Source: Rhodospirillales bacterium (lineage in GTDB: Bacteria > Pseudomonadota > Alphaproteobacteria > CACIAM-22H2). Taken from it: DNA of 17,865 nt. The notes beneath the pieces were generated by a model, which saw nothing but the letters and a program-made list of their open reading frames with translations, was not told where the DNA came from and did no database searches. Each line of letters begins with the position of its first letter. Position 1 is the stretch's first letter. Of the stretch, positions 7,821 through 13,739 are shown one piece after another. Where the stretch lies: contig JACQAF010000080.1 in assembly GCA_016195145.1 (NCBI GenBank), forward strand, positions 1 to 17,865, given 5' to 3'. The translations under genes were made by a program, and so were the position numbers.

Positions 7821-8132
7821 TCAACGCGGCGGCAGCGCCATGGCCGGATCGACCGCATCGGCGAGCTTGCAGCCGCAGATCGGGCAGTTCATCGCCAGCA
7901 CGATCTCGCGGGCGCGGACCGGCGTTTCCTGGCCTTCGAGCTGGGCGGCGAGATCGGCGACGAGCTGCAAATGCGTGCGCTGCGTCTCGCAGGCGCGCAG
8001 ATAAATCGATTCGGCGACCGGATCGGGCCCCTCGCGCAAAAAAGCGCGTGCCGGCCGGCCGGCGACCAGCGCCGCCGCAGTCCCGATGACGCCCAGCGCC
8101 GTAGAGCCTAGAAACCGCCGACGATCGAACAT
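7821..8132 (-). CDS. Small Tat-exported protein with a CPxCxC motif
   Basis: A 103-residue protein of unknown function. Residues 4-9 (RRRFLG) followed by a hydrophobic stretch and ARA at 28-30 form a typical twin-arginine signal peptide, so the mature part (about 73 residues) should fold before export to the periplasm. Four cysteines are present: Cys48 and the cluster CPICGC (83-88). With His54 they could bind a metal, but that is inference. Start: ATG 8132 is preceded by GGGAG about nine bases upstream. Upstream ATG 8141 and TTG 8156 would move the twin arginines away from the N-terminus. The gene follows hupE by 20 bp and is probably co-transcribed, hinting at a link to metal handling. No family was recognised. 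Confidence 0.75.
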   Translation of the reverse strand: MFDRRRFLGSTALGVIGTAAALVAGRPARAFLREGPDPVAESIYLRACETQRTHLQLVADLAAQLEGQETPVRAREIVLAMNCPICGCKLADAVDPAMALPPR

Positions 8133-8152
8133 GGTTCGCATCTCCCGGCCGG

Positions 8153-8755
8153 TCAACCGGCCATCATCATGGCAAGACCCGCGGCGGCGACCCCGGCTCC
8201 GCCCATGCGGACCAGCCAGCGTCCCGCCTCACCCCGCAAATATAGGCCCGCCGCCACGCCAATTCCATGGAGAGCTGCGGTCGCAGTCACGAAACCGAAC
8301 GTATAGAGGAGGGCCGAGGCCGCCTCCGGCAGTTCGACGCCATGGGCATGACCATGAAAAACCGCGAAGAATCCGACCACGGCGGCGCCCAGCCCGGCCG
8401 GAACCCGGGCCGCCAGCGCGACCAGCCCGCCGAGCACCAGCAACGAGCCGAGAATGCCGAATTCGACTTTTGGCAGCGGCACGCCGGCGAACGCCGCGAC
8501 GCCGCCCACCATCATCATGACCACGAACGCGGCCGGCACCAGCCATAAGGCCCGCCGAGCGCCCGCCCGCGCGGAGATCTGGACCGCCCACAACCCGACC
8601 GCAACCATGGCAAGGACATGATCGAGCCCGCCGAAGGGATGCGCGAGACCCTGGGCCAACCCGGCATTTGCCGCGCCGAACGTATGCGCCTCGGCCGCCC
8701 CCGCCATCCCGAATCCGGCCAGTGCCGTTACCGCCGCCAGAATCATCCACCGCAT
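8153..8755 (-). CDS. HupE/UreJ family metal permease
   Basis: A 200-residue membrane protein of the HupE/UreJ family, which moves nickel or cobalt for hydrogenase, urease or cobalamin enzymes. It starts with a cleavable signal (hydrophobic residues 4-20, AEA before His24), so the mature N-terminus begins with His. The family signature HPFGGLDHVLAM is at 39-50, with a second metal motif FHGHAHGVE at 133-141; about six further hydrophobic helices follow. ATG 8755 has GGGGG close upstream. An earlier ATG at 8797 would add 14 non-signal residues and is rejected. Hydrogenase and urease genes are not in the window, so nickel versus cobalt is undecided. No cobalamin riboswitch is visible in the short upstream gap. 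Confidence 0.88.
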   Translation of the reverse strand: MRWMILAAVTALAGFGMAGAAEAHTFGAANAGLAQGLAHPFGGLDHVLAMVAVGLWAVQISARAGARRALWLVPAAFVVMMMVGGVAAFAGVPLPKVEFGILGSLLVLGGLVALAARVPAGLGAAVVGFFAVFHGHAHGVELPEAASALLYTFGFVTATAALHGIGVAAGLYLRGEAGRWLVRMGGAGVAAAGLAMMMAG

Positions 8756-8833
8756 GATTGCCCCCTGTCGAATCGACCGCATGAAGATGACCGACAATAG
8801 GCGTCGCCCGCCGCAGCCGTCAACGCGTCCGGC

Positions 8834-10075
8834 TTAGGGTTTGATCAGCGAGACCTGGGTGACGTCGATCGAGCCGGTGCGGAAGCCGGCTTCGCAATAG
8901 GCGAGATAGAACTCCCACATGCGCTTGAAGCGCTGGTCGAAGCCGAGCTGGACGATCTCCGGCCACGCCGCCTGGAAGCGCCGGTTCCATTCGGCGAGCG
9001 TGCGCGCGTAATGGCTGCCGAAAAATTCCTGCCGGTCGAGGGCGAGGCCGACCCGCCCGATCTCGCGCCGCAGCGCCGCCGGCGACGGCAGCATGCCGCC
9101 GGGAAAGATATAACGCTGGATAAAATCGACGCCCTTGCGATAGCTGTCGAACCAGCGATCGGCGATGGTGATGATCTGCAACGCCGCCCGTCCGCCGGGA
9201 ACGAGGCAATCGCGGATCTTGGCGAAATAGGTCGGCCAGTATTTTTCGCCTACCGCCTCGAACATCTCGATCGAGACGATGCGGTCGAAGGTTTCGCGCA
9301 GGTCGCGATAGTCGCAGAACCTCACCTCGATGCGGTCGCCGAGCCCCTCGCGTACGACGCGCTCCCGCACATGGGCGAGCTGGGCGCGCGAGATGGTGAT
9401 CGCCGTCACCAGCGCGCCGAATTCGCGCGCGGCGAACGTGGCGAAGCCGCCCCAACCGCAGCCGATTTCGAGCAGCCGGTGGCCGGGACGCAGATCGAGC
9501 TTCTCGGCGAGGCGGCGGAATTTGTGCAGCTGGGCGTCGGCGAGGTCCTGTCCGGGCTTGGCGAACACAGCCGAGGAATAGGTCATCGTCGGATCGAGCC
9601 AGCGCGCATAGAAGGCGTTGCTGAGGTCGTAATGGCTGGCGATGTTGCGCCGCGCGCCGCGCCGGGTATTGGCGCGGAAAACATTCTGGAAGCGGCGCAA
9701 GAGGCGGAGCACGGCATTGCCGTAATGGGCGGCGCCCAGCGCCTGTTCGTTGGCGCAGGCGAGTTCGAGCAGGGCGGCGAGATCGGGCGTTTCCCAGTCG
9801 CCATCCATGTAGGATTCGGCGAAGCCGACATTGCCGCCGATCAACACCCGGCGAGCCGTAGCGGCGCGCCGGATCGTGATCGCCGCCAGCGGCCCCGGCC
9901 GCGGGCCGATCGCCGCATAGTTGCGGCCGTTGGGGACGGCGACCGTCAGGGCCCCGACCTCGATCCGCGACGCCGCCTTGAGCAGCAGGCGCAACGGTCG
10001 CGATAGCCCCGAGAAATCGGCGGTGGCGACATTGGCAATGGGCGCGATAGGGGCGCGGGCGGATGCTTCGGTCAC
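8834..10075 (-). CDS. cfa: Cyclopropane-fatty-acyl-phospholipid synthase-like methyltransferase
   Basis: A 413-residue SAM-dependent methyltransferase of the CFA synthase/mycolic acid cyclopropane synthase family, which adds a methylene to unsaturated membrane phospholipid acyl chains. After an N-terminal domain (about 1-140) come HYDLSNAFY (148-156), the SAM loop LEIGCGWGGFATFAAREF (202-219), EMFEAVGEKYW (270-280) and RYIFPGGMLPS, all in the usual order. Length suits the family (about 380-420). The start is GTG 10075 with GGAG eight bases upstream. The open frame to 10261 overlaps the lipoprotein gene and adds Arg-rich shadow sequence. Other members of the family include tuberculostearic-type methylases, so the exact product is not certain. 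The gap to hupE is 78 bp. Confidence 0.9.
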   Translation of the reverse strand: MTEASARAPIAPIANVATADFSGLSRPLRLLLKAASRIEVGALTVAVPNGRNYAAIGPRPGPLAAITIRRAATARRVLIGGNVGFAESYMDGDWETPDLAALLELACANEQALGAAHYGNAVLRLLRRFQNVFRANTRRGARRNIASHYDLSNAFYARWLDPTMTYSSAVFAKPGQDLADAQLHKFRRLAEKLDLRPGHRLLEIGCGWGGFATFAAREFGALVTAITISRAQLAHVRERVVREGLGDRIEVRFCDYRDLRETFDRIVSIEMFEAVGEKYWPTYFAKIRDCLVPGGRAALQIITIADRWFDSYRKGVDFIQRYIFPGGMLPSPAALRREIGRVGLALDRQEFFGSHYARTLAEWNRRFQAAWPEIVQLGFDQRFKRMWEFYLAYCEAGFRTGSIDVTQVSLIKP

Positions 10076-10165
10076 GGGATCGGCTCCGGCGAAACAGCGA
10101 CAAAGGCAGGCAATGCTGGGCAGGCGGTACTGGGCTATGGATGATAGCGCGCTTGTTGACGCGGG

Positions 10166-10184
10166 AAAAGCGCCGATGCGCCTT
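10166..10184 (-). terminator. Weak intrinsic terminator after the small lipoprotein
   Basis: On the minus strand a stem of seven pairs (AAGGCGC with GCGCTTT, one G-T pair) closes an ATCG loop and runs into a short TTTT. It overlaps the lipoprotein stop codon. The T run is short, so this is a modest candidate. Confidence 0.35.
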
Positions 10185-10338
10185 AATATCCGGCGGCGCC
10201 GCCCTGCGAATTTGGCATCGTCCAGTCGTAGTCGAGGCGCGGACCGTCGCCCTTGCCGCACGCGGCGAGGGCCCCAGCCAGCATCAGAATGGCGATGAGA
10301 CGGAAACTATCGTGTCGGAGATCGGCGAAGGCGCGCAT
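10183..10338 (-). CDS. Small lipoprotein (51 aa)
   Basis: A 51-residue predicted lipoprotein. Arg7 and Arg13 precede a hydrophobic core (LIAILMLAGALAA) and a lipobox LAAC with Cys27, the site of lipidation. The mature part is only 25 residues (CGKGDGPRLDYDWTMPNSQGGAAGY). GAGGAG lies eight bases before ATG 10338, supporting this start; an ATG at 10343 is out of frame. It sits 31 bp after the HIT gene on the same strand. Function unknown. Such very short lipoproteins are often missed by gene callers. Confidence 0.68.
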   Translation of the reverse strand: MRAFADLRHDSFRLIAILMLAGALAACGKGDGPRLDYDWTMPNSQGGAAGY

Positions 10339-10369
10339 CGCATTTTCTCCTCTCGTCACGGACCCGCGC

Positions 10370-10771
10370 CTATTTCTGCGCGGCGGCGAAGCGGCGGCGA
10401 AAATCGGCGAGCGCCTCGGCCGTATACGGCTTCGGCGGCTGCACGCCCCAGATCGGCCGCGGCCATGCCGGATCGGTCTTGAAGCGCGCGACGACATGCA
10501 CGTGAAGCTGCGCCACCTGGTTGCCGAGCGAGGCGATGTTGAGCTTGTCGGGCCGGAACAGCGCGCGCAGGATGCCGGCGGCGCGGACGATCTCGTCCAT
10601 CGCCTGCATCCGGTCGGGCGCGGATAATTCGTCGAGATCGCGCAGGCCGACGCGTTCGGGCACCAGCACGAGCCACGGATATCCTGCGTCGTTCATCAGC
10701 AGAACGCGGCACAGCGACCAGCGATCGAGTTCGACCGTGTCGGCGGCGAGACGTTCATCGAGCGTGAACAT
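10370..10771 (-). CDS. HIT-family protein (histidine triad, variant QxHxH)
   Basis: A 133-residue histidine-triad protein, probably a nucleotide hydrolase or transferase acting on dinucleoside polyphosphates or nucleoside phosphoramidates. The core helix and strand GNQVAQLHVHVVARF (83-97) carry the active site. The canonical triad is H-x-H-x-H; here the first position is Gln88, while His90 (the usual nucleophile) and His92 are kept. The preceding segment YPWLVLVPERVGLRDLDELS also fits the fold. The C-terminal part, DPAWPRPIWG, recurs in proteobacterial HIT proteins of this size. ATG 10771 is the only sensible start. Substrate unassigned. Confidence 0.85.
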   Translation of the reverse strand: MFTLDERLAADTVELDRWSLCRVLLMNDAGYPWLVLVPERVGLRDLDELSAPDRMQAMDEIVRAAGILRALFRPDKLNIASLGNQVAQLHVHVVARFKTDPAWPRPIWGVQPPKPYTAEALADFRRRFAAAQK

Positions 10772-10802
10772 GCCCCATATCTAGCAAATTCCGCAGCTGG
10801 GG

Positions 10803-10840
10803 CAAAAAACAATCGCCCAGGGGTTGCACCCCCGGGCGAT
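10803..10840 (-). terminator. Intrinsic terminator of the 74-aa periplasmic gene
   Basis: On the minus strand, ATCGCCC plus CCCC/GGGG arms (10812-10823 against 10829-10840) form a stem of about 11 pairs with one mismatch and a 5-base loop, followed by TTGTTTTTT. This is a textbook Rho-independent terminator 17 bp after the stop at 10857. It separates this gene from the HIT gene, which must therefore have its own promoter or depend on read-through. Confidence 0.85.
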
Positions 10841-10856
10841 GCAGTGACAAACGGCT

Positions 10857-11081
10857 TTACTTCTTCTGCATTTCTTTCTTGCACTCGGCCATGTTCTTGT
10901 TGTCGGCCTTGAGGCAATCGACTTTCTTTGCCGCATCGGCGGGCTTCGCCGGCTTGGCGGGCGTCGCCTGCGCCTGGGCGGCGGGCTTCGCCGGCACGAC
11001 CGGAGTCGCCGTCTGGGCGTAAGCGCCGGCCGAGAATACGAGGACGAGCGCTGCCGCGAGCGCAAAAGCGGTGGTCTTCAT
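10857..11081 (-). CDS. Small periplasmic Ala/Lys/Pro-rich protein
   Basis: A 74-residue exported protein. A clean signal peptide (MKTTAFALAAALVLVFSAGAYA, cleavage after residue 22) is followed by a low-complexity Ala/Pro/Lys linker (23-52) and a short charged tail with Cys56 and Cys67, eleven residues apart, which could form a disulfide. Small cysteine-pair proteins of this sort are common in the Rhodospirillales and Rhizobiales, but no function is known to me. ATG 11081 is chosen because the signal peptide starts there; upstream codons are non-signal. AAGGAG lies about 11 bases upstream, a little far. The gene has its own strong terminator and is divergent from the exported protein at 11380. 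Confidence 0.72.
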   Translation of the reverse strand: MKTTAFALAAALVLVFSAGAYAQTATPVVPAKPAAQAQATPAKPAKPADAAKKVDCLKADNKNMAECKKEMQKK

Positions 11082-11210
11082 TGGTATATCGTCTCCTTGG
11101 GTTGTCGCGTCCGGCGCAATCGTGCCGAACTGCCCCGACAACGCCGCCCACGCCGGAATATTCCACCGGCCGTCGACCGCCGCCCGGCCCGCCTTCCGCG
11201 GCCCGGCGCG

Positions 11211-11300
11211 TTATTTAAAATTTTCGATAAATCGAGAATAAAACCAGACGAAACAAATACCGAATAAGTAAAAAAGAAATACACCTTATATCTTAATGGT
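11211..11300. promoter_or_regulatory. AT-rich divergent promoter region
   Basis: About 90 bp that are mostly A and T, in sharp contrast to the surrounding GC-rich DNA. It contains TCGAT-AA-ATCGA (11224-11235, a perfect palindromic pair of arms), poly-A runs at 11270-11276, and TTATAT at 11286-11291 that could be a -10 box for the rightward gene. It lies between two small exported-protein genes transcribed away from each other. No exact promoter can be assigned. Confidence 0.4.
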
Positions 11301-11341
11301 TATGCAATCGGTGGCTGTTAGCGTGCCCATGCTGGAAACAG

Positions 11342-11377
11342 CTTCCAGAACGGAGACAACTTCCAGAATGGAGATTG
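11342..11377 (+). repeat. Tandem 18-bp direct repeat upstream of the exported protein
   Basis: Two adjacent 18-bp units (CTTCCAGAACGGAGACAA and CTTCCAGAATGGAGATTG) share the first 15 positions except one. Each includes GGAG, and the second serves as the ribosome-binding site for ATG 11380. CTGGAA at 11332-11337 is an inverted partner of TTCCAG in the first unit. The period of 18 keeps the reading frame. Confidence 0.6.
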
Positions 11378-11379
11378 CC

Positions 11380-11664
11380 ATGTTTACGTTGAACGCACAC
11401 AAATACGCCTTCGCCTTCGGTTTATCTTTGATAGTCATCTCGGCTGCCGGCCTGGCTCGCGCAGCCGAACCTATGCGTTCGCCCGCCAACGCGGTCGACG
11501 CGACCAAGAGCGATTCGCTCGATATCCACGCCATGGACTACAACATGCCCGTGCAAGGTCCGATCCGCACCCGCTATCGGGTCGGGGTCGGCATGGTTGA
11601 CGACAACGATGCGGCGAAGCTGGCTTCTTCGCCGACGACCCAGTACCTGCCGTACGCCCGCTAA
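11380..11664 (+). CDS. Small exported protein (94 aa), unknown function
   Basis: A 94-residue protein with an N-terminal signal peptide: Lys8, hydrophobic core YAFAFGLSLIVISAAGL, and ARA before a cleavage after residue 28. The mature 66 residues are mixed hydrophilic, with no cysteines, and end in QYLPYAR. I do not recognise a family. ATG 11380 is preferred because GGAG lies six bases upstream and the signal peptide begins there; the frame is open back to 11296, and an N-terminal extension would contain the in-frame tandem repeat. The AT-rich upstream region suggests a strong or regulated promoter. It is divergent from the 74-aa periplasmic protein. Confidence 0.62.
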   Translation: MFTLNAHKYAFAFGLSLIVISAAGLARAAEPMRSPANAVDATKSDSLDIHAMDYNMPVQGPIRTRYRVGVGMVDDNDAAKLASSPTTQYLPYAR

Positions 11665-11993
11665 GGGCGCGCCGCATGACGGCAATGCAAAAACCGGCGA
11701 TCCGTCCCCACCAGTGGCGCGGATGGATCGCCGGTTGACGCGGTTCCCCGGCGCAGAACTCGCCTCTCCCAATCGCATCATGCCAATTCCCGATCAGCTA
11801 GCGCCTGCCATAACTTTAAGTTGCGGGCGGAACTGAAATAAGCCATCTCTGTCATCCGGAGCGGGTGTCGGCGCCGGAATAGCCTCTCGCCTTGCGCCGT
11901 TCATGGTTTGCTCGCGGAAGCATCGCTGGCGTCGGCGCGGAATAAACTTTCACCGCTACGACTGGTTGCACGGACCGGGGAACGGGGCCCCAA
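11665..11993. other. 329-bp gap without a recognised gene
   Basis: No convincing reading frame. It holds a perfect 12-bp inverted repeat at 11692-11736, the palindrome AACTT-T-AAGTT at 11812-11822, and GGGGCCCC just before the start of the VWA gene. A promoter for the VWA-SrfA-SrfB block is expected here, but none stands out. Confidence 0.5.
11692..11736. terminator. 12-bp perfect inverted repeat with long loop, possible terminator
   Basis: AACCGGCGATCC at 11692-11703 and GGATCGCCGGTT at 11725-11736 are exact reverse complements separated by 21 bp. It lies 28 bp after the stop of the exported protein. On the plus strand no T run follows. On the minus strand the stem runs into GGTTTTTG, so the better terminator reading faces the direction without a known gene. 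It might instead be a processing or regulatory RNA hairpin. Confidence 0.4.
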
Positions 11994-13724
11994 ATGCTGC
12001 GGCGCACGCTCGTCACCACAACGCCGGTCGCGCCTTTTCGCCGGCTGGGCACCCATAACCGGCCTGCCATCGGAGCATTCGAACAGTTGCAGGAGGTCGT
12101 TCGCGCCCGCCTCGGCGAACGACATCGCCGATTGCTCGCCGAACCGGCGGTCGACAGCGCGGCCGGCACGGTCGATTGGTACACCGATATGTCGGGCCCG
12201 GCCCAACGGCTGGCGGACGCGCCGCCCGACCTCCGGCGCGCGCTCGAGGCCGAGCTGCCACGATTGCTCGACGATCTGCGCGCCCTGGGCGCGAATCTGG
12301 TGCGAGCCGGCGAGGCTGGCGGAGCCAATCTCCTCGGCGCCATGCTGCAACTGGCGACGACCCATCCGGGCCCGGATGCGGTTTACGTCGTCGACGGTCA
12401 GCCGGTGCTGGTGCTGTGGGGGCATGAGAGTTTGGACCCCAAGGCCCCGCCAACACCGTTCCTGCCGCCTGCGCCGGAGGTCTCCCCAACCAAGCCGTCG
12501 CTCACGTGGCGCGATCGTCTGTCGGCCGTCGCGCCATGGCTGCGGTGGCTGCTGGTGGCCCTGTTGCTGTTGCTGCTTCTGCTGCTCCTGTGGTTGCTGC
12601 TGCGCGGCTACGTCGCCGATATCGCGCGGCCGGAAAGCGGCCGGCCGGTTCCGACGCCCGTCGCCGTAACGCCAACCCCGCCGGCGGCCGTTCCATCGGC
12701 TCCATCGGCGACGACTCCGCCGGCGCCCCGCGACGACGACCTCGCCCAGGCGCGCGAACGCGAGGCCGCTTTGCGCGCCGAACTCGATCGTCTGCAACGC
12801 GACTACGATGCGGCGCGGGCAAGTTGCCCGGCCCCGCCGCGCACAGGCGGCATCCTCACGCCCGAAAGCTTGCCGCCGGTTCCGCCCACTCAGCCCGCGC
12901 CGGAGATTCCGCCCCCGCCGCCGTCGCGACCGGCGGACCTTACGCCGCCCGCACCCACACCATCATCGCCGCCGCCGCCTTCGCCCGCACCGCCCGCGCC
13001 GCCTCCGCCGCCTCCGCCGCAAAAAGCCGAATGCCCGCCGCCGCGTCCGCCATGGGAATCCCCCGAAGTGGTCGTCGTGCTCGACGGATCGAGCAGCATG
13101 TGGTTGCCCGCCAACATGTCCCAGGCCGAGGAAGAGGCGTTGCTCCGTCGCGCGCGCGGCGGCGATCGCTCGGCCGCCCAGCGATTCGCCGAATTGGTCC
13201 GCAGCCCCGGCCGCAAGCGCATCGACGATGCGGGCGCCAGCATCGAGCAATCGCTCAATCGCGTTCCGGCGGATGTCGATATCGGCTTCATCGCCTTTCG
13301 CGGTTGTCAGGAAGTGGTCAATCACCGTTTCTTCAAGGCCAATGAACGCGGAAAGATCATGGAGTACATCAAGAGCCTGCGCCCCGGCCAGGGAACGCCG
13401 CTCGCCCGCGCGGTGGAGCGCGCCGGCAACATCGTCGGCGGCGCCGGCCCCAAGGAGCAGGCGATCATCGTCATCGTCACCGACGGCGGCGAAACCTGCG
13501 GCGGCGATCCGTGCGCCGCAGCGCGCCGGCTGAAACAAGCGAAGCCCGGCGTCAAGATCAACCTGGTGTCGCTGACCGAAAACAATCCGGCCGCCTGCCT
13601 CGCCAGCGAAACCGGCGGCCAGGTCGTCCGCGCCGAGAACGTGATGCAGGTGCCCGAGCTGATCCGCGAGATGACCCAGCAGCCCGACGTCCCCCCGCAA
13701 TGCCAGCCCGGCGCCAGCCAATAA
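11994..13724 (+). CDS. Membrane-anchored VWA-domain protein with SrfA-type N-terminal domain
   Basis: A 576-residue protein with four parts. Residues 1-165 form a domain shared with the next gene: RARLGERH (38-45), VDWY (60-63), DGQPVLVLWG (134-143). Residues 184-204 are one poly-Leu membrane segment. Residues 215-355 are a long Pro/Ala-rich stalk, with a short charged, possibly coiled segment at 248-275. Residues 358-565 are a von Willebrand A domain with a complete metal-ion-dependent adhesion site: DGSSS (Asp364, Ser366, Ser368), Thr468 in GQGTP, and Asp497 in VTDGG. All seven cysteines lie after the membrane segment, suggesting an N-in/C-out topology with a periplasmic VWA domain. VWA domains with intact MIDAS bind protein ligands. 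ATG 11994 is the first start in frame after a stop at 11943. Role unknown; probably works with the next two genes. Confidence 0.8.
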   Translation: MLRRTLVTTTPVAPFRRLGTHNRPAIGAFEQLQEVVRARLGERHRRLLAEPAVDSAAGTVDWYTDMSGPAQRLADAPPDLRRALEAELPRLLDDLRALGANLVRAGEAGGANLLGAMLQLATTHPGPDAVYVVDGQPVLVLWGHESLDPKAPPTPFLPPAPEVSPTKPSLTWRDRLSAVAPWLRWLLVALLLLLLLLLLWLLLRGYVADIARPESGRPVPTPVAVTPTPPAAVPSAPSATTPPAPRDDDLAQAREREAALRAELDRLQRDYDAARASCPAPPRTGGILTPESLPPVPPTQPAPEIPPPPPSRPADLTPPAPTPSSPPPPSPAPPAPPPPPPPQKAECPPPRPPWESPEVVVVLDGSSSMWLPANMSQAEEEALLRRARGGDRSAAQRFAELVRSPGRKRIDDAGASIEQSLNRVPADVDIGFIAFRGCQEVVNHRFFKANERGKIMEYIKSLRPGQGTPLARAVERAGNIVGGAGPKEQAIIVIVTDGGETCGGDPCAAARRLKQAKPGVKINLVSLTENNPAACLASETGGQVVRAENVMQVPELIREMTQQPDVPPQCQPGASQ

Positions 13725-13739
13725 ACGACGGACCGGATC

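Noticed and set aside
7811..7832. GCCGCG-CTCAA-CGCGGC hairpin between the convergent patatin and Tat-protein genes as a terminator
   Set aside because: Only six pairs, overlaps the stop codon, and has no T run on either strand.
9011..10006. 331-codon plus-strand open frame
   Set aside because: Antisense to the cyclopropane synthase gene; no domain is recognisable.
10076..10261. 62-residue upstream extension of the cyclopropane synthase
   Set aside because: It overlaps the lipoprotein gene, is Arg-rich without family similarity, and GTG 10075 has a well-placed GGAG.
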